The notes under the pieces: generated by a model | Told to the model about the DNA's origin: nothing | What the model saw: only the letters and a program-made list of their open reading frames with translations | Databases searched by the model: none | Origin: an uncultured Paraprevotella sp. | Lineage (GTDB): Bacteria > Bacteroidota > Bacteroidia > Bacteroidales > Bacteroidaceae | Direction: 5' to 3' | Length of the DNA: 64,000 bases | Assembly: GCA_900548345.1 (NCBI GenBank) | Contig: URKA01000013.1 | Coordinates: 6,075-70,074, forward strand | Position numbers and translations under genes: made by a program | Part shown: positions 36,268 to 42,761 of the stretch, piece by piece | Numbering within the stretch: position 1 is the first letter of the stretch | Layout: every line of letters begins with the position of its first letter

Positions 36268-36484
36268 TGGCACACAGAGGACACGAGATGCGACAGATGA
36301 CCACAGATTTTTTCTTTTTTCTATGCAGATGACTGCATAGAACGCTGACACAAATTGTTCTTTTCATCATTATGAAAATAAACTTATTTGAGTAAATCTG
36401 CTCAATCCTGCATGCCAAGTCCAACACCGTATGGTAAAGAAAAATCTGTGGTCATCTGTCGCATCTCGTGTCCTCTGTGTGCCA
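36268..36484. repeat. Element with perfect 45-bp inverted arms after hppA
   Basis: The arms 36268-36312 and 36440-36484 are exact inverted copies. The 127-base interior contains a small palindrome (CTATGCAG and CTGCATAG near 36321) and a degenerate copy (36392-36425) of sequence found in the hairpin right of the Rpn gene (37689-37730). It starts 9 bases after the hppA stop and can act as its terminator. The gap from 36260 to 36640 holds only this element, a 29-bp direct repeat and the promoter of the Rpn gene. Confidence 0.85.
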
Positions 36485-36509
36485 TGTCCAACTCATCGGT
36501 TGCGGAAAC
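36481..36509. repeat. 29-bp direct repeat, left copy
   Basis: Matches 37719-37747 at 28 of 29 positions, in the same orientation. The right copy includes the last 17 bases of the EamA transporter gene, so this left copy is a displaced duplicate of that gene end. The two copies bracket the Rpn gene. Confidence 0.85.
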
Positions 36510-36588
36510 ACTTAATCATTGCGAACTCTCCGCTTAAATGTTTCTGAAGAAAAGCCGAAGCGTTGACGCTCCCAACAAGGCAAAATAA

Positions 36589-36620
36589 TTTGGCTTTTCC
36601 AAGAAATAATGGTAGATTTG
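36589..36620 (+). promoter_or_regulatory. Consensus Bacteroides promoter of the Rpn gene
   Basis: TTTG (36589-36592) and TAGATTTG (36613-36620) are exactly 20 bases apart, ending 20 bases before the ATG. Confidence 0.75.
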
Positions 36621-36640
36621 CAGAAACAAGAAAGGTCACC

Positions 36641-37537
36641 ATGGAAGAAAGGTATATCAACCCGCATACGGACTTCGGTTTCAAACGCCTGTTCGGCTCC
36701 GAGTTCAACAAGGAACTGCTCGTCAGTTTCCTCAACGCGCTGTTTGCAGGAAAGAAGGAAATCAGGGACGTGACCTACATGAACTCCGAACAGCTTGGGG
36801 AACGCATAGAATCGCGCCGCGCCATATTCGACGTGTATTGCGAGACCACTGACGGGGAAAAGTTCATCGTGGAAATGCAGAACGTCTACCAGGAGTTCTT
36901 CAAAGACCGGACGATATACTATTCCACTTTCCCCATCCGTGAGCAGGCGAAGAAGGGGGAATGGGACTTCCACCTGAACGGTGTCTATACCGTGGGACTT
37001 TTGAACTTCATCTTTGAGGACAAGGGCGAGAGCGCAAGCCGTATGCAGCACGAAGTCAAACTCATGAATGTGGACACAAAGGAAGTATTCTACGACAAGC
37101 TCACCTACATTTATGTGGAAATCCCCAAGTTCGACAAGACCGAGGAGGAACTGGTGACGATGTACGACAAGTGGATGTATGTGCTGAAGAACCTGTCGCG
37201 TTTGATGGAACGTCCTGCGGCTTTGCAGGAGCGCGTCTTCACCCGGTTGTTCGAGCAGGCGGAGATAGCCAAGTTCAATGCCATCGACCTGAAAGCATAC
37301 GAGAACAGCATGAACGCCTATCGCGACATCGTGAATGCCATCAATACGGCAAGGAAAGACAGTTTTTCGGAAGGCAAAGCGGAAGGCCGAGAAGAAGGCA
37401 GAGCGGAAGGCCGAGAAGAAGGAATGGCGAAACGGAATATCGAGATAGCCAAAACTATGCTGGACAACGGCGAGGCCATAGACAAGATAATCCTTTATAC
37501 AGGTCTGTCGGAAGAGGATATAAAACAACTGAGATAG
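36641..37537 (+). CDS. Rpn-family recombination-promoting nuclease / PD-(D/E)XK putative transposase
   Basis: A 298-residue protein of the Rpn (YhgA-like, PDDEXK_2) family. It starts MEERYINPHTDFGFKRLFG, the family hallmark, and shows the nuclease core as FDVYCETTDGEKFIVEMQ (D-x-E-x-Q near residues 66-84). The C-terminal part has a low-complexity repeat (EGKAEGREEGRAEGREEGM) followed by a short helical tail (DNGEAIDKIILYTGLSEEDI), both typical of the family. Rpn proteins of E. coli cut DNA and raise recombination; these genes are often multi-copy in Bacteroides. The gene has its own promoter and lies between hairpin elements and direct repeats, consistent with mobility. An in-frame ATG at 36563 precedes the promoter and is not used. 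Confidence 0.9.
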   Translation: MEERYINPHTDFGFKRLFGSEFNKELLVSFLNALFAGKKEIRDVTYMNSEQLGERIESRRAIFDVYCETTDGEKFIVEMQNVYQEFFKDRTIYYSTFPIREQAKKGEWDFHLNGVYTVGLLNFIFEDKGESASRMQHEVKLMNVDTKEVFYDKLTYIYVEIPKFDKTEEELVTMYDKWMYVLKNLSRLMERPAALQERVFTRLFEQAEIAKFNAIDLKAYENSMNAYRDIVNAINTARKDSFSEGKAEGREEGRAEGREEGMAKRNIEIAKTMLDNGEAIDKIILYTGLSEEDIKQLR

Positions 37538-37569
37538 GTTTACAGTCTACCGAAGCCAAATGTCCCCGA

Positions 37570-37723
37570 TGGCACGCAGATAAAGCGGATTGAGCGGATG
37601 AGCGCGGATTCTTTTCTTTTTTATCTAAAGATCAATCCCACTCATCCGCTTTCTATACAACCAATAGAAAGGGAAATAAACAATCCGCGTAAATCCGCTC
37701 AATCCGTGTCATCCGCGGGCCAT
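37570..37723. repeat. Imperfect inverted repeat after the Rpn gene
   Basis: The left arm (about 37570-37612) and right arm (about 37681-37723) are inverted copies at roughly 80% by eye, built on GCGGATTGAGCGGAT-like words. The right arm ends in the 29-bp direct repeat. It separates the Rpn gene from the convergent EamA transporter gene and can serve as a terminator. Confidence 0.65.
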
Positions 37724-37747
37724 GTCCAACTCATCGGCTGCGGAAAC
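37719..37747. repeat. 29-bp direct repeat, right copy (overlaps transporter stop)
   Basis: Matches 36481-36509 at 28 of 29 positions. Its last 17 bases are the stop codon and final codons (FRSR end) of the EamA transporter gene, so this is the native copy. Confidence 0.85.
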
Positions 37748-38618
37748 GCTCCACGAAATAGATGCCGCCCACAATCATGACGGCACCCAGCAAGGCCAAC
37801 GGAGTGACCCGCTCACCCAATACCAGATGGGAGGCAACGAGGGTCACCGCCGGGTTCAGGTAGATGTAATTGGTGGAACGCACCACACCGAGCCGCCCTA
37901 ACACCACATTCCAGCCGAAGTAACACAGGAACGAGGCCACCACTCCCAGAAATATCAGATTGCCCCACACGGCAGGCTGCATGTAAACCTGCAGGGATGT
38001 CTGCAAAGGATGCCAAAGAAACAGGGGCAGGATGGTAAGCAAACCGTAAAAGAATATCTTGCGAGTGACGAACAGCATCGGGTAGCGGCCGCCGAGCATG
38101 CGCATGCACAACGAATACAAGGCCCATGTGACGGCTGCGGCCAACGCCAACAAATCGCCGCGCAGCGAGAGTTTCAGCACAAAATGCCCGTTGAGCACCA
38201 CTAACGCCATGCCGGCAAGGGCGGCAAGGGAAAAAAGGAACTGCTTGAGGTTCACCCGTTCGTCACGGTAAAAAAGGCCGAGCAAAAGGGAGGTCAGCAT
38301 GGGCGTGCTGCACACCAACAACGACACATTGGAACAATAGGAATATTGCAAGGCCACGTTCTCGGTCAGGAAATACAGCGAACCTCCCGTGATGCCCGCC
38401 GCCAGCAAAAGGGCCTCGTCACGCAAGTTGCCCGCCCACAGTCGCTTGCACGAAAAGGGCAGGATGCACAAATAAGCTATCAGAAAGCGGGCAAAGAAAA
38501 TATCTCCCGGATTCAAACCGGCCTGTATCAACACTTTCGTAGACACGAACGTGGTTCCCCATATCGCCACTATCAGGAAAGCCAGCCAATGAACGGCATG
38601 ATTCCGCATCATACACAT
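37731..38618 (-). CDS. EamA-family (DMT superfamily) transporter
   Basis: A 295-residue inner-membrane protein with ten predicted helices in two similar halves, each an EamA domain (first: AFLIVAIWGTTFVSTKVLIQAG; second: FLGVVASFLCYFGWNVVLGRLG with TNYIYLNPAVTLVASHLVLGE). Both excerpts are family signatures for drug/metabolite exporters; the substrate cannot be read from sequence. Starts at 38618, 38612 and 38609 are all in frame; a GGAG nine bases before 38618, rare in this genome, favours the first. The gene end overlaps the 29-bp direct repeat. It probably follows the same transcript as the gene at 38653, 34 bases upstream. Confidence 0.9.
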   Translation of the reverse strand: MCMMRNHAVHWLAFLIVAIWGTTFVSTKVLIQAGLNPGDIFFARFLIAYLCILPFSCKRLWAGNLRDEALLLAAGITGGSLYFLTENVALQYSYCSNVSLLVCSTPMLTSLLLGLFYRDERVNLKQFLFSLAALAGMALVVLNGHFVLKLSLRGDLLALAAAVTWALYSLCMRMLGGRYPMLFVTRKIFFYGLLTILPLFLWHPLQTSLQVYMQPAVWGNLIFLGVVASFLCYFGWNVVLGRLGVVRSTNYIYLNPAVTLVASHLVLGERVTPLALLGAVMIVGGIYFVERFRSR

Positions 38619-38652
38619 ACTTGATTACTCCGTCCGGAGAGACGGAACAGTC

Positions 38653-39093
38653 TTATTCCTCCAACAGTTTTTTCAGGAACTCATCAAGGTCTTCATCCAG
38701 TCCCTTCAGCAATTCGCCGTCGAGTATCACCGTATCCTCGTCCACCAGATACAAGTCGGTCACCGTCTCCTTATCCTCATCCACCAGTACGAAAGAATAA
38801 GGTTTCAGTATCGGAAGCCCTTCAAACTGTTCTTTCAGGTTCTGGATGCACTGGCGCAGGACAGGCACCGCCTCATCATAGAAATTCTCGTCTTTGTTGT
38901 CTATCCACTGCTCCACCACACAGCGCGTCAGTTCCTCGTCGTCATCATTGAACACCAACAGTTCGCCCGATTCTGGTTTCACCTGGAGATGGATGTCGGT
39001 CAGGAGCATATCTTCGCCTCCGTGCGGATATTTGGCAATGATTTTCTTGAGCGCACGCTCGATTTGCTGGATGGTTTGGGATGTGGCTTTCAT
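38653..39093 (-). CDS. Conserved acidic protein of unknown function
   Basis: A 146-residue cytoplasmic protein without signal or membrane segments. It starts MKATSQTIQQIERALKKII, then YPHGGEDMLLTDIHLQVKPESGELLVFNDDDEEL, and ends with a strongly acidic helix (LDEDLDEFLKKLLEE). The pattern (short beta strands and Asp/Glu-rich turns) matches conserved hypothetical proteins of Bacteroidales that I cannot assign to a function. A possible -7 box (TACTTTTG, 39133-39126) lies upstream. Confidence 0.8.
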   Translation of the reverse strand: MKATSQTIQQIERALKKIIAKYPHGGEDMLLTDIHLQVKPESGELLVFNDDDEELTRCVVEQWIDNKDENFYDEAVPVLRQCIQNLKEQFEGLPILKPYSFVLVDEDKETVTDLYLVDEDTVILDGELLKGLDEDLDEFLKKLLEE

Positions 39094-39227
39094 TGTTTCT
39101 GTCCTTTTTAAGTCTTATTCAAACTCAAAAGTACAAAAAAAAGCGGAACGGTGGTACGCTTTAATTGAAAAAATGCGCCAGTCCGCCGTAAAAAGCCGAC
39201 CCAATATTTCACAAGCGTTCATAAACT

Positions 39228-39311
39228 ATAAATAAAACTTTTATTTTCAAGAATAGAAGTTTTGGTTTTGAAAATAAAACTTTTGGTTTTAAAAATAAAA
39301 GTTTTATTTAT
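39228..39311. repeat. AT-rich inverted and direct repeats built on AAAACTTTTATTTT
   Basis: A 20-base stretch at 39228-39247 and its exact complement at 39292-39311 flank two further copies of the AGTTTTGGTTTT-like word. The gap 39094-39483 holds this repeat and nothing else recognisable except the -7 box of the upstream gene. Confidence 0.7.
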
Positions 39312-39483
39312 ACTTTATGTCAGGTGCAAAACATCGGCAAAACGGGCATACCGAAGGAATGCGAAAGCAGGAGGTAATACGCCGCTTGTGATTGGCGTGT
39401 ACCTCCTGCTTGACGGGTTTGGATTACAATAGATTATGCGATGTATTTCCGCTTGTGAAGCGCAAACTAAAGTTTACCAGTTT

Positions 39484-41832
39484 TTATTCATCTTCAAATG
39501 CTTTTACGCCACGGATAAGGGCCGAAGACGCAACACCAAGATGTCCTCCTCTGTAATTATATAAGTAGATGCTAAAATTTTGATCTGCATTGTAAGATGT
39601 CTTGGTCATATAGTCATATCCATTCTCTGAAAATGGTTCTCCTCCAAATTTGGTCAAAGACTTGTTGATATCATAATACTTCATGCTTATGACATGTGCT
39701 TGTGCATCGTCTGGCAGGATATTCGAATATAGGCTCATAGCAGCATCCTTGGTCACCGTACCCGATTGTGCATCATGCAGACTGATAATAAACTTTTGAT
39801 TGCCAACCACGACTGCAACTCCTTCCACCTCATCGTACTGCGTTAAATCTTCGTTTGGGTCTGTCAGGAAATACCTGATACCGTCTTTCTTTACGGCTAA
39901 AGTCAGGTCACGGGGGTCATTCCATATTATGGGATTGTTATCAATCGCTTTTACGCCCCGAATAAGCCCCAAAGACGTATGAGCAAGATCTCCTCCTGTG
40001 TAAGAATACAAATAAATAACATAATTTTCATTTGCATTGTAAGATGTCTTGGTCATACAAGACCAACCATCCATCGGGATTACTTTCCATCCAAGACTTG
40101 TTAAAGCATTGTTTATATCTGAATATCGTGCGCTGATAACCGTGGCCTGGTCTTTATCAGGAAGTTTGTCTGAGTAATATTGCATGGCATATTCTTTATA
40201 AATATTATATGATTGAAGAAGGTTGGGTGAAATAATGAAGTTGCCTAAATTAGACAGGACTGTCAGCCCTTCTACCGTTGCGTTCTTGAGGTTCGCGTTT
40301 TTATACTGTTCCGGTGTGAGGTAATAGCGTGCGCCATCTTTCCATATTGCCACGCTGAGGTCTGCCGGGACTTTGGAATAGACGGTGGGTTCATTACCGC
40401 CGGGTTCATCAGAACCGCCCACCGCCTGATACAGCGTGTTGATAAAATCCTTTGCGTTGTTCTGTACCTTAATGAAGTCATCTGCCAGCGAGCTGGAACA
40501 GTCGAGCACCAGCATAATGGCGGCAGAGCTACGCTCCGTGACAATCTCCGAGTCCTCGGTCTTGTCAAACTCCGAATTTATCTGCCATGAGGAATTGGAG
40601 GCAATAAAAGTCCATTCGTCCGTGAATTCGCTCTTGACAAGCACGTTGTTGTCGGTGTGCACTCCCTCGAAAGCAAAGTTCACGAAGATTCCATCCACAG
40701 TACCCTTGATGGTCGCACCGGAGGTGGAAGTCAGGCCCACATACTTCACATTTTCCAACAAACGTTCTTTCAGGTTGAACGTGCCCTCAATATAAAGCGT
40801 GGACTTGTCGGCGGAATTGACATTGTCGAATGTGAACCGGATAACGCTCCCGTTAGATATGCCTGGCATTTTCAGATTGATGCTCTGCACATAGTTGCTT
40901 TGCGAAAGCATCTCGGCAATTTCCTTGAACTTGGCGGTCACTTCCGCCATACTGGTCACCCCCATGGCATTTTCGGGTGAGGACGCAAGTTTGGAAAGGT
41001 TGTTGCTGAACATATCAATGTCGCTCACGTCCTTTCCGCGTACACCGATAGAGAAGGCGGTAATGGGCTTTCCCGAAACGGTTTCGTTCTTGATTCTGCC
41101 GTTCAGTGCGTCCAGATAGGCCATGTCATTATCATACGGCACATCCATCATCATGGAACCTTGGTCGAGCCCGTCGGTAAAAGTGACCAAAGCAACCGAA
41201 GACACATCGGACGGAAGTTTTGCGGACTGCAACGAGTTGAGAGCCTGGTCTACGGAATAGTAGAGCAATGTGCCGTATTTTGTGGACAACCCGTCGATGA
41301 AGTTCCTGAATCCTCCGACAGAGCTTTCGGCAAGCCGCAGCGTGGGATAATTGTACAGGGCCTGGTTGAATCCGGTGATGCCGAGATAGATGCCGCTCTC
41401 CAGTGTCGTATCCGTGAGCGAGGCGCCTACCGATGCGGTATAACCGCTTTCCTTGCCGTCCACCACGGCCTTTATCCTATAATAGTTCGTGCCTTGAAGC
41501 GGCGCGTTGTCGGTGTAGGATGTGGTCTCCAACCCGGAGGCCAAAAGGGTGAAGTTGACATTGTCGGGTGAACGGAAGATGCTGTAAGTGGCATTCTCCA
41601 CGGCGTTCCACACCACGGTTATCTTGTTGTCGGAAACAGATGCGGTCACGTCTTCCGGAGCCGACACCAAATCGTTGATTTCAATATAGTCTATGTCCGA
41701 CGTGAGATACTCTTGCACAATCTCTCCGTTGCGGAATATCTGTATCTTCTTTTCTGTCTGTCCGAATGCAAGAACTCCGACAAGCGAGAGGATGCAGAAA
41801 CTCAGGAATCTGTGGTATATCGATGTTTTCAT
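39484..41832 (-). CDS. Secreted VWA/fibronectin-III protein with a duplicated C-terminal domain
   Basis: A 782-residue exported protein. A signal peptide (FLSFCILSLVGVLAFGQ) leads to a short beta region and a fibronectin type III domain at about 38-120 (APEDVTASVSDNKITVVWNA ends at its first strands). A VWA-like region at about 128-300 has VALVTFTDGLDQGS but lacks a classical DxSxS. A segment near 432-460 has IMLVLDCSSSL, a full MIDAS start. The last 300 residues are two copies of a domain of about 145 residues (near 484-628 and 635-782), each with KKDG/WKDG, FIIS, MTKTSYNA and RGVKA landmarks. The ATG at 41832 is chosen because the signal peptide follows it. It lies 7 bases after the partner gene. 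Confidence 0.85.
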   Translation of the reverse strand: MKTSIYHRFLSFCILSLVGVLAFGQTEKKIQIFRNGEIVQEYLTSDIDYIEINDLVSAPEDVTASVSDNKITVVWNAVENATYSIFRSPDNVNFTLLASGLETTSYTDNAPLQGTNYYRIKAVVDGKESGYTASVGASLTDTTLESGIYLGITGFNQALYNYPTLRLAESSVGGFRNFIDGLSTKYGTLLYYSVDQALNSLQSAKLPSDVSSVALVTFTDGLDQGSMMMDVPYDNDMAYLDALNGRIKNETVSGKPITAFSIGVRGKDVSDIDMFSNNLSKLASSPENAMGVTSMAEVTAKFKEIAEMLSQSNYVQSINLKMPGISNGSVIRFTFDNVNSADKSTLYIEGTFNLKERLLENVKYVGLTSTSGATIKGTVDGIFVNFAFEGVHTDNNVLVKSEFTDEWTFIASNSSWQINSEFDKTEDSEIVTERSSAAIMLVLDCSSSLADDFIKVQNNAKDFINTLYQAVGGSDEPGGNEPTVYSKVPADLSVAIWKDGARYYLTPEQYKNANLKNATVEGLTVLSNLGNFIISPNLLQSYNIYKEYAMQYYSDKLPDKDQATVISARYSDINNALTSLGWKVIPMDGWSCMTKTSYNANENYVIYLYSYTGGDLAHTSLGLIRGVKAIDNNPIIWNDPRDLTLAVKKDGIRYFLTDPNEDLTQYDEVEGVAVVVGNQKFIISLHDAQSGTVTKDAAMSLYSNILPDDAQAHVISMKYYDINKSLTKFGGEPFSENGYDYMTKTSYNADQNFSIYLYNYRGGHLGVASSALIRGVKAFEDE

Positions 41833-41839
41833 GGTATTG

Positions 41840-42361
41840 TTATTTAATGATGAGTTTAAGGTTAAGTTTAGTTTCGCCGCAGGTTGCGGTCGCGATGTAG
41901 ACGCCTGCGGACAGCGTGTGCAAATCAAGGTCTTCCCCCGGTTTCAGCCTTCCGGCCAGACGCTGCCTGCCGGTCAAATCGAATATGCCGACAGCGAAAG
42001 GCCCTTCCGAGGCAGCCTCTATGCAGATACACTTGTCCGCCCTGTGGAATACAAGCCGTGCGGTCTTTTCCACGGCATCCTCCGCTTCGTCGATTCCGGT
42101 CGGCACCGCATCCCGGAATGCAAGACGGTTGAAAAGCGAATAAGACAATTCGACGTCTTTTTCTCCCGGCACAGACGACCGTATCGTCATGCCGTTTTCT
42201 CCGAAATAGATTCGGTTGTGGGTAGAAAGGGACAGCCTGCATTCTTCCATTGAATGACCCGAAAACACAACACATGGCACCTCATCGGTTTCCGCATGGG
42301 CATTCAGGCCGCAAAGCAACAGACTCCCTATCACCGTCTGTTTGAGTAACTTTTGTTTCAT
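41840..42361 (-). CDS. Small secreted protein with a C-terminal sorting-like domain
   Basis: A 173-residue exported protein. A signal peptide (LLKQTVIGSLLLCGLNAHA) is followed by a beta-rich region, and the last ~75 residues resemble a type-A secretion/anchoring module (FAVGIFDLTGRQRLAGRLKPG then LSAGVYIATATCGETKLNLK). It is the first gene of a two-gene unit with the VWA protein, 7 bases apart, and may help to display or accompany it. Function is not known. Confidence 0.75.
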   Translation of the reverse strand: MKQKLLKQTVIGSLLLCGLNAHAETDEVPCVVFSGHSMEECRLSLSTHNRIYFGENGMTIRSSVPGEKDVELSYSLFNRLAFRDAVPTGIDEAEDAVEKTARLVFHRADKCICIEAASEGPFAVGIFDLTGRQRLAGRLKPGEDLDLHTLSAGVYIATATCGETKLNLKLIIK

Positions 42362-42510
42362 ATTTGTATAGGTTTTGGATATAAGTGCAATATTAGGGGA
42401 TTTTTAAAAGGAGGCCAAACAGAATCAGGAATAAATACAAATGTGAACCATTATGGACCAATATGCGGGATACTTGAACCCAGCCCAAAAAGAACAAGGG
42501 TATGCAAAAA

Positions 42511-42570
42511 TGAACTGTCCCCCAAAAGTCTGACACAGAACTTTTGGAGGACAATTGTCACCAAGAACGG
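42511..42570 (+). mobile_element. Possible remnant of an IS3-family (IS150-like) end
   Basis: Starting at 42511, TGAACTGTCCCCCAAAAGTC has the look of an IS3/IS150-group terminal inverted repeat, and TGTCCCCCAAAAGT (42516-42529) is nearly palindromic with ACTTTTGGAGGACA (42540-42553). No transposase frame is present. The resemblance is from memory of typical ends and would need a database comparison. Confidence 0.3.
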
Positions 42571-42654
42571 TGATAAAGAAACTTATACAATATGGAACGG
42601 AGAAACTCAAATAAGAAAAAGCAAACCGAAAGTTGCGTATTTAAGCAACAACTA

Positions 42655-42672
42655 TCGCGCACGCGCGCGTAC
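42655..42672. repeat. CG-alternating tract (third copy)
   Basis: An 18-base stretch of alternating C and G around ACGCG and CGTAC words, similar to the tracts that flank the two CACCTGTG elements at 995-1010 and 26365-26383. Here no such element is adjacent. With the IS-like end and the secA terminator it makes up the gap 42362-42761. Confidence 0.6.
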
Positions 42673-42686
42673 CTTTATATATATGT

Positions 42687-42739
42687 AAATCCGGAGAAGC
42701 ATATCCCTGATGGTCGGGATGCGCTTCTCCGGATTTTTA
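42687..42739 (-). terminator. Hairpin terminator after secA
   Basis: AAATCCGGAGAAGC (42687-42700) pairs with GCTTCTCCGGATTT (42723-42736), with a further inner ATCCC/GGGAT pair. It lies 23 bases past the secA stop. The T run is stronger on the plus strand, so termination of secA is likely but not certain. Confidence 0.65.
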
Positions 42740-42761
42740 TATGCAACGACGGTCTTGGGGA

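Noticed and set aside
36512..37528. Minus-strand open frame of 338 codons opposite the Rpn gene
   Set aside because: The plus strand carries the full Rpn signature and a perfect promoter; the minus frame has no domain.
42353..42688. Plus-strand frame of 111 codons in the gap before secA
   Set aside because: It spans the IS-like end and the CG tract, has mixed composition and no domain; more likely chance.
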